64,000 bases of DNA from positions 1 to 64,000 of the forward strand of contig CAYTIE010000003.1 of NCBI GenBank assembly GCA_964437815.1, in the 5' to 3' direction. The position numbers and the translations under genes were made by a program. A model generated the notes under the pieces. The model made no database searches and was not told where the DNA came from. It was given only the letters and a program-made list of their open reading frames with translations. Below are positions 17,655 through 25,502 of the stretch, piece after piece (the stretch's first letter is position 1; each line of letters begins with the position of its first letter). The DNA is from Marisimplicoccus sp964437815 (GTDB taxonomy: Bacteria; Bacteroidota; Bacteroidia; Flavobacteriales; Flavobacteriaceae).

Positions 17655-18725
17655 TTGAAAAGAAAATTTTTAAAATTATATATTCTATTATGGTTTTTAA
17701 CTGGATGTAAAATTACGTATAAACCATATGATTTTGATAATAGCCCAGTAATTAATCAACCAGACTATTCTGATGAAAAAAATTGGGCTGTTCTTCCAAA
17801 TAAATATCCTGAATTTATAAGTGATATTCAATATGATAATATTGAAAAAAAAGCTGATGTTTTTTATATATACCCAACACTTATAAGTGGTAAAAAAAAC
17901 AGAGAATGGAATGCTGATATAAATGATAGTGATATTAGATCAGATATTTATGAAAGACCTATTAAGCATCAAGCAACTGCTTGGATAGATGCTGCAAATT
18001 TATATGCTCCATTCTATAGGCAAGCACATCTTAGGGTTTTTAATGATAAGTTTAAGGTTGATGGGGAAAAAGCTTTATGGCTTGCATACTCTGATATAAA
18101 AAGGTCTTTTCAGTATTATCTTAAAAATTATAATAATGGTAAGCCGTTTATAATTGCTTCTCACAGTCAGGGTACAGTGATGGCAAAAGAATTAATAAAA
18201 GAATTTATTGATGAAAAACCACTTCAAAATCAACTAGTAGCAGCTTATTTGATAGGCACAAAAATTAAAAACAATGAATTCAAAAGTTTAAAACCTATGA
18301 CTGCTCCAGATGAAATTGGAGGTTTTGTTTCTTGGAATACATATAAATACAATACATATCCAAAAAAAGCTAATTATGAAAGATGGTTTAAGAATGCTGT
18401 TGTTACAAACCCAATAACATGGGATGAACAGTTAGAATCTAATATAAGTGATCATAAAGGTATGTTGTTCGCTCCAGGAAGTTTGTATAAATATTTAGGT
18501 CTTTCATTATTTTCCTCAGGTAATAATAAACTTAAGATTTATCCAGAAAAAACAGAAGTAAAAGTAATAGATGGTTTGATTTGGGCTACTCCGCCAGATA
18601 TTCCAGGAAAACTTTTTTTAAGCATTGTAAAGGACTATCATTTTGCTGATATCAATCTATTTTGGAAAGATATAAGTGAAAATTCTAAAATAAGAGTCAA
18701 TAAATGGCTTAAAATGAATAAATAA
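17655..18725 (+). CDS. DUF3089 family lipoprotein, alpha/beta-hydrolase fold
   Basis: The 356-residue protein begins with a lipoprotein signal (LLWFLTGC) that requires the TTG start at 17655. The DUF3089 core includes DVFYIYPTL near residue 67, the nucleophile elbow ASHSQGTVMAKEL near residue 170, and LYAPFYRQAHLR. The family resembles lipases or esterases, but no substrate is known. It lies 26 bases upstream of the TAT-exported oxidoreductase and may be cotranscribed with it. Confidence 0.9.
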   Translation: MKRKFLKLYILLWFLTGCKITYKPYDFDNSPVINQPDYSDEKNWAVLPNKYPEFISDIQYDNIEKKADVFYIYPTLISGKKNREWNADINDSDIRSDIYERPIKHQATAWIDAANLYAPFYRQAHLRVFNDKFKVDGEKALWLAYSDIKRSFQYYLKNYNNGKPFIIASHSQGTVMAKELIKEFIDEKPLQNQLVAAYLIGTKIKNNEFKSLKPMTAPDEIGGFVSWNTYKYNTYPKKANYERWFKNAVVTNPITWDEQLESNISDHKGMLFAPGSLYKYLGLSLFSSGNNKLKIYPEKTEVKVIDGLIWATPPDIPGKLFLSIVKDYHFADINLFWKDISENSKIRVNKWLKMNK

Positions 18726-18751
18726 TTTATTAAATTCAATAAAAAAATATC

Positions 18752-20185
18752 ATGGCATCAACTAACAAATCGAGAAGAAAGTTTATTAAGAATAGCGCTA
18801 TTGCGTCATCAATTTTTATTGTTCCTAGAAATGTATTAGGAGGAGTAGGGTATACAGCTCCAAGTGATCAGTTAAATCTTGCAGGTATTGGTCTACATGG
18901 GAAAGGTAATTCAGACATTTTGCATGCCAGTGTTGGTGGAAGAGAAAATGTAGTGGCATTATGTGATGTCCATCAGAATGCATATGGAGCTCAAGTTGCA
19001 GCAGAAAAATTTCCTAAAGCAAAATTTTATACAGATTTCAGGGAAATGTTAGAAAAAGAAAATCTAGATGGGGTTACAATTTCTACTCCAGATCATACTC
19101 ATGCTAATATTTCCAAAGTTGCCATGGAAAAAGGTGTGCATGTATATGTTCAAAAACCTTTAACACATAATATCAAAGAGGCAAGAATGTTGACAAAGTT
19201 GGCAAGAAAAAATAAAATAGTTACTCAGATGGGTAATCAAGGAGCTTCAAATCCTGAACAAGTAATGATTCAAAAATGGATTAAAGAAGGAAGGATTGGT
19301 AAGATTAGTAAAGTCTATACTTGGACAAATAGACCTGTATGGCCGCAAGGAGTTGCGATGCAAAGCCCTGACCCATCTCAAAAACCAGAAGGAATGGATT
19401 GGGACCTATGGATTGGACCTGCTGAAAATAGAGGATATACTCCTGGACTTCATGCATTTGATTGGAGAGGATTTTGGGATTATGGAACCGGAGCATTAGG
19501 AGATATGGGTTGCCACATAATGGATGTGCCGATAAAAGCTTTAGGACTTTTTGAACCATTTAGTGTTGAAGCAAGCGTTTCAAATTTACCATATGCTAAA
19601 GCTTTTACTCCATCACCTTTAATAGAGGAAGCTTGTCCATCTAGTTCATATATTACCTATAAGTTCAGGCCTTCTGAAATTAATGATTCAGTGGTTGAAA
19701 TGGTGTGGATGGATGGAGGTATTCGACCTTCACATCCTGAGATAATAACAGATAGGGATGATATAGGAGATAATGGTGTTTTAATCATAGGGGAAAATGG
19801 ATTAATTTCTAGTGATAATTATGGAGTCAATGCAAGACTATATATTAAAGGTAAAGATGGTGTTGTAGAAAAAGGAAAAATATCTGAAATAAATTCTGTA
19901 GAGTTCGGACATCAAAGTCATTGGATTGATGCAATTAAAGATGGGTATGGTAGCGATAAGCATAGAAATCTTACTTCTAATTTCGATTTTGCAGGACCAT
20001 TAACTGAAATAGTTTTACTTGGAAATGTTGCTATTAGAAGTAGCTATCTTAAAAGATCTCCTAGAAGTAATGTCTTTATTGGTAAAAAGAGATTGTTGTA
20101 TGATAGTAAAAAGATGGAGATTACAAATCTAGATAAAGCAAACCAATATTTAACTAGAGAATATAGAGAGGGTTGGGAAATTTAA
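18752..20185 (+). CDS. TAT-exported Gfo/Idh/MocA family oxidoreductase
   Basis: The 477-residue protein has a twin-arginine signal (SRRKFIKNS, then a hydrophobic stretch to about residue 30). The Rossmann part (LAGIGLHGKG, VVALCDV) and the family motif VYVQKPLTHNIKEAR, where the usual EKP is QKP with the catalytic Lys kept, identify the family. The C-terminal half has WDLWIGPAENRGYTPGLH and YGTGALGDMGCHIMD. These exported enzymes act on sugars or derivatives with a bound NAD(P). The substrate is unknown. Confidence 0.92.
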   Translation: MASTNKSRRKFIKNSAIASSIFIVPRNVLGGVGYTAPSDQLNLAGIGLHGKGNSDILHASVGGRENVVALCDVHQNAYGAQVAAEKFPKAKFYTDFREMLEKENLDGVTISTPDHTHANISKVAMEKGVHVYVQKPLTHNIKEARMLTKLARKNKIVTQMGNQGASNPEQVMIQKWIKEGRIGKISKVYTWTNRPVWPQGVAMQSPDPSQKPEGMDWDLWIGPAENRGYTPGLHAFDWRGFWDYGTGALGDMGCHIMDVPIKALGLFEPFSVEASVSNLPYAKAFTPSPLIEEACPSSSYITYKFRPSEINDSVVEMVWMDGGIRPSHPEIITDRDDIGDNGVLIIGENGLISSDNYGVNARLYIKGKDGVVEKGKISEINSVEFGHQSHWIDAIKDGYGSDKHRNLTSNFDFAGPLTEIVLLGNVAIRSSYLKRSPRSNVFIGKKRLLYDSKKMEITNLDKANQYLTREYREGWEI

Positions 20186-20198
20186 AAATTAGATCTAA

Positions 20199-21476
20199 TT
20201 AATCTATTTTGAATTGAACTCTTCTGTTTTTAGCTCTTTCGCTAGGAGGGATATTTGGATATTTCTGTTCGTCTTCACCAAATCCATTAACCTTTAATCT
20301 CATAGAGTCAATACCGCCACCTTCAATCATTAGTTTGACTGAGTTTGCTCTTCTATCAGATAAAAGTTTATTATAGATAGACTCTCCTTCAAATGATGCA
20401 TGACCATTAATTGAGATATTTACGTGTATATATTTATTAAGTAGTTTTACGAGATTATCTACTTTCCCAACTTCTGTAGCTTTAGTTTCAGAACTATCAA
20501 AATCAAAATAAATTTCATTATTATTTATAAAATCATTTAAAGAAACCGGTTTCTGTGGGCATCCAGAAAACATAGGATCACCCTTTTCATTTGGGCATAA
20601 ATCTTCTATATTTGGAACTCCATCACCGTCAATATCATCTAGTTTACAACCATTATTACTTTTAGGTCCTTTTTCATTTGGACAATTATCAATATCATCA
20701 GTTATTCCATCACCATCACTATCTGGACAAGGGCCATTGTTAATACCAGCCATATTAGGGCATGGATCAACTCTATCTTCAAAACCATCACCGTCACTAT
20801 CTGGACAACCACTCTTTGAGTCCATTCCAGGAGTCATTGGACATTGATCTTTATCATCTGGTATTCCATCACCGTCACTATCTGGACAACCATTTAATTC
20901 TGCTAATCCTGGGATATCAGGGCAATGATCTTTTTTATCAGGAACTCCATCACCATCAGAATCACCTTTTCCAAAATTAAACTTAACCCCAACAACATGT
21001 TGAAGGTGGTTATATGCATTATTCTCATCGATTGACTTATATGTTATACCTGCACTTATAGCTATGTTTTTTGATAGCTCAAAATTAAGTCCCCCACCAA
21101 TGCTAGTATTTGAAAAGTTTCCATCATCTCCAAATTTAGATAAACCATAACCAGCAAAAATATAAGGGTCTATATCAACTCCAAGTAATTCTGTTTTATT
21201 GGATATATCATATTTTATTATTCCATCTAATGAATAATAATATAAATCCTTATTAGATACTTCTACATTGTTTTCACTAAAATTCAAACCAAGGGAAAAA
21301 TTTCCAAAAACATATCTTGAAAGGCTAAGAGTTGGTAGAGATAATTTTGATCCATCTTCATCTTTAACTGTAACAGTATTAACTCCAACATCAAATGACC
21401 ATGGGTTTTCAGGTGTTTGAGTATAAACACAAATGAAAGTGCTCAAAAGGAATGTTAAGGCTAACGTTGAACGCAT
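20199..21476 (-). CDS. OmpA-family outer-membrane protein with thrombospondin type 3 repeats
   Basis: The 425-residue protein has a signal peptide (~20 residues) and a beta-barrel-like N-terminal domain (to about residue 172). Five or six Asp-rich calcium-binding repeats follow (SDGDGVPD, SDGDGIPD, SDGDGFED, SDGDGITD, IDGDGVPN), then an OmpA peptidoglycan-binding domain (INGHASFEGESIYNKLLSDRRA ending in NRRVQFKID). It should tie the outer membrane to the cell wall. A 7-of-8 promoter match (TTATTTTG) is at 21501-21508. The DNA repeats at 20580-20960 are coding, not CRISPR. Confidence 0.93.
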   Translation of the reverse strand: MRSTLALTFLLSTFICVYTQTPENPWSFDVGVNTVTVKDEDGSKLSLPTLSLSRYVFGNFSLGLNFSENNVEVSNKDLYYYSLDGIIKYDISNKTELLGVDIDPYIFAGYGLSKFGDDGNFSNTSIGGGLNFELSKNIAISAGITYKSIDENNAYNHLQHVVGVKFNFGKGDSDGDGVPDKKDHCPDIPGLAELNGCPDSDGDGIPDDKDQCPMTPGMDSKSGCPDSDGDGFEDRVDPCPNMAGINNGPCPDSDGDGITDDIDNCPNEKGPKSNNGCKLDDIDGDGVPNIEDLCPNEKGDPMFSGCPQKPVSLNDFINNNEIYFDFDSSETKATEVGKVDNLVKLLNKYIHVNISINGHASFEGESIYNKLLSDRRANSVKLMIEGGGIDSMRLKVNGFGEDEQKYPNIPPSERAKNRRVQFKID

Positions 21477-21520
21477 TTAAAGTATTTTATTTTCAATTTA
21501 CAAAATAAATAATTATTACC

Positions 21521-21528
21521 TATGTTTG
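21521..21528 (+). promoter_or_regulatory. Bacteroidota -7 box (TATGTTTG)
   Basis: This exact TAnnTTTG match ends 14 bases before the ATG at 21543 of the Gfo/Idh/MocA gene. Confidence 0.5.
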
Positions 21529-21542
21529 ATTAAAATTAAAAT

Positions 21543-22619
21543 ATGGACAAAAAAATATCAATTTTAGTTATTGGGTGTGGAAACATGGGTGCATCTCATG
21601 CAATATCTTATGAAAATCACGATGGATTTGAAATTTGTGGTCTCGTTTCAAGAGGGGATAGTAAGGTTGAACTTAATAACAAATTAAGGTCAAATTATCA
21701 GTTATTTCAAGACTATAAAGAAGCTATAGATACTACAAAACCTGATGCTGTGTGTATTTCAACATACCCTGATACCCATGAAGAGATAAGTCTATATGCT
21801 CTAGAAAATGACTGTCATATTTTTCTAGAAAAACCTGTTGCTTCTGATTTAAAAGGTGCTAGAACTATTATTGATACAGCAATAAAAAAAGATAAAAAAA
21901 TTGTTGTGGGATACATTCTTAGACATCATCCTATTTGGAAAAAATTTATTCTTGAATCAAAAAAAATGGGGAAACCTCTTGCAATGCGAATGAATTTAAA
22001 TCAACAAAGCTCAGGAGATACATGGAATGTTCATAAAAATTTAATGAGTTCACTTAGTCCAATCGTTGATTGTGGTGTTCATTATCTTGATGTAATGTGT
22101 CAAATAACCGAGTCTAAACCTTTGAGTGTTTCTGCTATTGGTATTAGGTTAACAGAGGAAATCCCAAATGATAATTATAATTATGGGCAACTACAAATTA
22201 GATTCTCTGATGGATCTGTTGGATGGTATGAGTGTGCATGGGGACCAATGATTAGTGAAACTGCATTTTTTATCAAGGATGTTATTGGACCAAAAGGTTC
22301 TGTTTCAATAGTCTCAGAAGATGATATACATTCTACAGACTCAGATAATATAGAAAATCATACAAGGAATAATTGTCTTAAAATTCATAGTTCTGAACTT
22401 GATAGTGAAGGTGAATTTACTTCTCCTAACAAAAAGATTGTATATGATGAAGATCCTACTCATCAAGACCTTTGCGATAATGAACAATCATATTTTTATG
22501 ATTCTATTATAAATGACATTGATTTAAAAGATCACCTTGAAGATTCCTACAAGAGTTTGCAAATTGCGCTTGCATGTGATCAAGCTGTTAAGACTGGTGG
22601 AACAATTGAGCTAGGTTAA
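21543..22619 (+). CDS. Cytoplasmic Gfo/Idh/MocA family oxidoreductase
   Basis: The 358-residue protein has no signal peptide. It starts with the Rossmann motif ILVIGCGNMGASHA, followed by CISTYPDTHEEI and the family signature FLEKPVASDLKGA with the catalytic Lys. The substrate-binding half contains VDCGVHYLDVM, with the usual active-site His. Members oxidise or reduce sugar, inositol or amino-sugar derivatives with NAD(P). No neighbour defines the substrate. It has its own promoter box and is followed by ~300 bases without a large gene. Confidence 0.92.
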   Translation: MDKKISILVIGCGNMGASHAISYENHDGFEICGLVSRGDSKVELNNKLRSNYQLFQDYKEAIDTTKPDAVCISTYPDTHEEISLYALENDCHIFLEKPVASDLKGARTIIDTAIKKDKKIVVGYILRHHPIWKKFILESKKMGKPLAMRMNLNQQSSGDTWNVHKNLMSSLSPIVDCGVHYLDVMCQITESKPLSVSAIGIRLTEEIPNDNYNYGQLQIRFSDGSVGWYECAWGPMISETAFFIKDVIGPKGSVSIVSEDDIHSTDSDNIENHTRNNCLKIHSSELDSEGEFTSPNKKIVYDEDPTHQDLCDNEQSYFYDSIINDIDLKDHLEDSYKSLQIALACDQAVKTGGTIELG

Positions 22620-22702
22620 AAAAACCTTTCTTTCAATTCTATAATAATTGCAATTGCAAATATTAATACTAATGTTCCTATAAAAATATTTCCTACACCC
22701 AT
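22616..22702 (-). CDS. Candidate 28-residue single-pass membrane peptide
   Basis: An ATG at 22702 opens a 28-codon frame encoding a short start (MGVGNIF), a hydrophobic helix of about 17 residues and a charged tail (ELKERFF), the layout of a small membrane protein. Its stop overlaps the end of the convergent oxidoreductase gene. A 7-of-8 promoter-like AAAATTTG lies just upstream. There is no homology evidence and a chance frame is possible. Confidence 0.3.
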   Translation of the reverse strand: MGVGNIFIGTLVLIFAIAIIIELKERFF

Positions 22703-22888
22703 TACAAATTTTTTATAAATGTAATATTTTTTTATTAAAAATATATTTATGTGTATTATTTTAAAAGTGTATCGTTTTATAAATATTCTTTTATAACTTA
22801 ATTAATAATAAACAAAATTAATTCTTATTTGATAGTATTATTAAAAGATTTTATTAATTATTATCTAAATTATTAAAAAAAATATATG
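22703..22888. other. AT-rich intergenic stretch without recognised features
   Basis: This very AT-rich stretch separates the small membrane-peptide frame from the recombinase promoter. TATTTGATA occurs at about 22828 and again at 22891, the second overlapping the promoter box. I see no RNA gene, terminator or insertion-sequence end in it. Confidence 0.5.
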
Positions 22889-22896
22889 TATATTTG
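22889..22896 (+). promoter_or_regulatory. Bacteroidota -7 box (TATATTTG) for the recombinase-like gene
   Basis: This exact TAnnTTTG match ends 21 bases before the ATG at 22918. Confidence 0.5.
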
Positions 22897-22917
22897 ATAC
22901 TTATTTAATTACTACAT

Positions 22918-23526
22918 ATGATAGTACATTATATTCAGGAGTCTGATAAATCAAAAATTTCTTCTAATTATAATTCTCCAAATTATTATGTTGATAACTG
23001 TAGTAGTATTATCCCTTTTTCAAAAAGAGATAAAGGTTCTCTTATTTTTGGACTTATTGGCCAAAAGAAAATTTCAAAAATAATTGTCGATTCTATCACA
23101 ATGCTTGGTAGAAATCAAATAGATGTTTTGAATACCATTGATTTTTTAATCCAAAATGGTATTGCATTAACATCTAAAAATGAAGGATTAGAAACAATGG
23201 ATGAATATGGAAGAGTAAAATCTGACACTATACTTCTACTTAATTTATTAATGTCTTTAGCAAACATGGAATATACCAATAGAAAGGAATCTCAAAGATA
23301 TGGCGTTTCTAAAGCTAAGGATCTAGGTAGATATAAAGGTGTTGGTGGAAAACAACTTGAATCTATTGAGGAGTTTTTTGAAAAGCCTAAAACTATTAAC
23401 ATCCTAAGACATCTTAAAAGAGGAGAGAGTATAAGAAGAACAGCAAAACTTGTTGGTGCATCAACAGGGCTTGTTCAAAAAGTCAAACGATGGTCAATAG
23501 ATAATGATAGGCTTCAAATGTTTTAG
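22918..23526 (+). CDS. Degenerate serine recombinase (resolvase-like) protein
   Basis: The 202-residue protein has the length and plan of a resolvase: an N-terminal catalytic-like domain, the long E-helix region (LLNLLMSLANMEYTNRKESQRYGVSKA) and a C-terminal helix-turn-helix (ESIRRTAKLVGASTGLVQKVKRW). The catalytic motifs are altered. The usual YxRVS is YIQES (Arg to Gln, Ser kept), and the DRLGR box reads ITMLGRN, so the first Arg is missing. It may therefore bind DNA without recombining it. There is no transposase, inverted repeat or res-like array beside it. It has its own promoter and ends 43 bases before the first SnoaL-like lipoprotein gene. Confidence 0.8.
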   Translation: MIVHYIQESDKSKISSNYNSPNYYVDNCSSIIPFSKRDKGSLIFGLIGQKKISKIIVDSITMLGRNQIDVLNTIDFLIQNGIALTSKNEGLETMDEYGRVKSDTILLLNLLMSLANMEYTNRKESQRYGVSKAKDLGRYKGVGGKQLESIEEFFEKPKTINILRHLKRGESIRRTAKLVGASTGLVQKVKRWSIDNDRLQMF

Positions 23527-23569
23527 AAAACAAAGGTTTTGTATATTAGCAAGACTAAAAACAATTATT

Positions 23570-24049
23570 ATGAAAAAATTATTATTAATTACATTACTGG
23601 CTTTATTTGTTTCTTGTTCTACTGGGCAACACCCAGATTTTGAAGCAAATGTTAAAACAGCACAAACTCTTCTTGAGCTTCAAGGAAGTGAAGCTGATCT
23701 TCAAGCTCAACTTGATTTAGTTCATGAAGACTTGCAATGGCAACCAGCTTTTCATGGAAGTGCTCAAATAGATAAAGCCGGTTTTGGTGAATATCTTAAA
23801 GGATGGCATGATGTTATGGAAGATGTTACGTATACAGCCGTTAGCTGGTTACCAGGTGTTTTAGCTGAAACAGGTCAACCTGATGGGAGCGTTAGAACAT
23901 ATGGTAAGTGGACTGGTATTCACACAGAAACAGGCAAAAGCTGGGAGTTAATATCTTATCACACATGGGATTTTAAAGACGGACTTATTATCTCAGGTGG
24001 AGACTATTTTGATGCTGGAGGTCTTTTAGGTTCTCTTCAAGCAGAATAA
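23570..24049 (+). CDS. SnoaL-like (NTF2 fold) lipoprotein, first tandem copy
   Basis: The 159-residue protein begins MKKLLL with lipoprotein box FVSC. The mature part starts STGQHPDFE and resembles SnoaL/ketosteroid-isomerase-type domains. It shares many blocks with the next gene: EYLKGWHDVME, GSVRTYGKW, TGKSWELISYHTWDF, and GGDYFDA. ATG at 23570 is chosen because the signal peptide starts there; an upstream frame runs back into the recombinase gene. The leader region, signal peptide and terminator are near-copies of those of the next gene. The ligand is unknown. Confidence 0.85.
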   Translation: MKKLLLITLLALFVSCSTGQHPDFEANVKTAQTLLELQGSEADLQAQLDLVHEDLQWQPAFHGSAQIDKAGFGEYLKGWHDVMEDVTYTAVSWLPGVLAETGQPDGSVRTYGKWTGIHTETGKSWELISYHTWDFKDGLIISGGDYFDAGGLLGSLQAE

Positions 24050-24069
24050 TTAATCGCTAAATATAAAAG

Positions 24070-24101
24070 ACCTTTTCATAGAAATATGGAAAGGTTTTTT
24101 T
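24070..24101 (+). terminator. Rho-independent terminator of the first SnoaL-like gene
   Basis: A 10-bp stem (ACCTTTTCAT with ATGGAAAGGT, one G-U pair) with loop AGAAAT is followed by six Ts. It is the same sequence as the one at 24638-24669. Confidence 0.88.
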
Positions 24102-24129
24102 ATATTCATTAATTATAAAATTATTTATT

Positions 24130-24615
24130 ATGAAAAAATTATTATTAATCATTGTTATTGCTTTATTTATTTCTTGTTCAACTGGACAGCATCCAGACTA
24201 TGAAAGAAATCTAGAGATAACGAAAGAATGGTTTGAAGTTTTTGTAACTGAAGACTTTGAAGCTGTTTCAGCTTTTTATGCAGACGAAGTTGAATACCAA
24301 AGTGCATTTTATGGTGGACCTATTATGAATAGAGAGGAGACTCTAAATTATCTGAAGGGTTGGCAAGATGCAATGGAAGGTATAACTTGGGAAGCTGAAA
24401 ATTATCTTCCAGGTGCTGATCCTGAAACTGGATTACCTAATGGAAGTGTTAGAACTTATGGATATTGGTCTGGAACAAATACTGCTTCTGGTAAAAGTTT
24501 CAGAGGACTTTGGTATCATTATTTAACATTTGATGAAGATGGTAAAATAGTTAATGGTGGTGATTTTGGAGATGCAACTGGGCTAGTAATGGCTGTAGCT
24601 CCGGATTCGGAATAA
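24130..24615 (+). CDS. SnoaL-like (NTF2 fold) lipoprotein, second tandem copy
   Basis: The 161-residue paralogue of the preceding gene begins with nearly the same signal (MKKLLLI, FISC) and STGQHPDYE. It keeps a fuller NTF2-like helix (EWFEVFVTEDFEAVSAFYADEVEYQSAFYGG), then NYLKGWQDAMEG, GSVRTYGYW and GGDFGDATGL. The first copy has replaced that helix with a LELQGSEADLQAQL segment. Both copies lack obvious catalytic signatures, so ligand binding is as likely as enzymatic activity. It ends with its own copy of the terminator. Confidence 0.85.
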   Translation: MKKLLLIIVIALFISCSTGQHPDYERNLEITKEWFEVFVTEDFEAVSAFYADEVEYQSAFYGGPIMNREETLNYLKGWQDAMEGITWEAENYLPGADPETGLPNGSVRTYGYWSGTNTASGKSFRGLWYHYLTFDEDGKIVNGGDFGDATGLVMAVAPDSE

Positions 24616-24637
24616 ATTCTAATCTATATTCAAAAAG

Positions 24638-24669
24638 ACCTTTTCATAGAAATATGGAAAGGTTTTTTT
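24638..24669 (+). terminator. Rho-independent terminator of the second SnoaL-like gene
   Basis: Identical to 24070-24101: a 10-bp stem, loop AGAAAT and six Ts. It lies 1 base before the stop of the convergent SDR gene. The minus-strand side is also followed by a T-rich run, so it could act in both directions. Confidence 0.88.
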
Positions 24670-24670
24670 A

Positions 24671-25453
24671 TTAAAATACTGATCCCATACTTCCTCCGTC
24701 AACTCTTACTGATGCTCCATTAGTAGCTGAAGCTAAAGGACTTGATATATAAACAATAGTAGAGGCAACTTCTTCAACTCTAGCAAATCTTCCTAATAGA
24801 GATGAAGGTCTTACATCTTTAAAGAAATTAGATTCAACTTCTTCTACTGTCTTGTTTTCCCTTTTAGCTGTTTCCTCAAGAAAGATTTTCGAACCCTCTG
24901 ATAATGTAGAGCCTGGAATAATTGTATTAACAGTTACACTTGTTCCTTTAGTAAGTTTAGCTAATCCGCTTGAAAAAACATTAACAGATGCTTTGGAAAC
25001 ACTATAACTAAGAAGATCTCCTGGCACTAGTGTAGCACATTCTGAGGATACGAAAATTATTCTACCCCAGTTCTTTTTAATCATCTTTGGTAGAAAGTGT
25101 TTTGATAGTTTTACACCCCCTAATAAATTAACTTGAATATGATCATTCCAATCTTTATCTGTTTCATCATAAAAGTTTTTACCTCTAAATATTCCAACAT
25201 TATTTACCAAAACATCAATATCAGGTAATCTTTTTATAAGCTCATTAATCTGTTTGTCATCAATAAAATTTGCAGCAATACCAGAAGCTTTAGTTGAATT
25301 TAATTTTTCTAATGCATTTTGAACACTCTCCTCAGTTCTTCCATTTATAATAACTGTAGCACCTTCTTCTAGAAATAGTTTTGCGGTTTGAAATCCAATT
25401 CCTTTAGATGAGCCAGATATAAAAACAGTTTTATTTTTTAGCTTAAGATCCAT
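24671..25453 (-). CDS. Short-chain dehydrogenase/reductase (FabG-like)
   Basis: The 260-residue NAD(P)-dependent enzyme has the classical SDR motifs: cofactor loop SGSSKGIG at residues 14-21, NNVG, the catalytic Ser (FVSSE), YSVSK (Tyr and Lys) and the C-terminal GASVRVDGG. Unusually, the segment after the active site carries a long Glu-rich helix (ETAKRENKTVEEVESNFF), common in SDRs of sugar or hydroxyacid metabolism. It is divergent from the GH109 gene, so a link to carbohydrate use is possible but unproven. Confidence 0.93.
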   Translation of the reverse strand: MDLKLKNKTVFISGSSKGIGFQTAKLFLEEGATVIINGRTEESVQNALEKLNSTKASGIAANFIDDKQINELIKRLPDIDVLVNNVGIFRGKNFYDETDKDWNDHIQVNLLGGVKLSKHFLPKMIKKNWGRIIFVSSECATLVPGDLLSYSVSKASVNVFSSGLAKLTKGTSVTVNTIIPGSTLSEGSKIFLEETAKRENKTVEEVESNFFKDVRPSSLLGRFARVEEVASTIVYISSPLASATNGASVRVDGGSMGSVF

Positions 25454-25502
25454 TATTGTAGGATATAATTAAATATACAAATTATTGAATTATATTTATT
25501 GT

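Noticed and set aside
20580..20960. Regular repeats resembling a CRISPR or satellite array
   Set aside because: They encode the DSDGDG-type calcium-binding repeats of the OmpA-family protein in frame.
22918..23526. Recombinase gene as part of an insertion sequence or integron
   Set aside because: No transposase, terminal inverted repeats, target duplication or recombination-site array was found around it.
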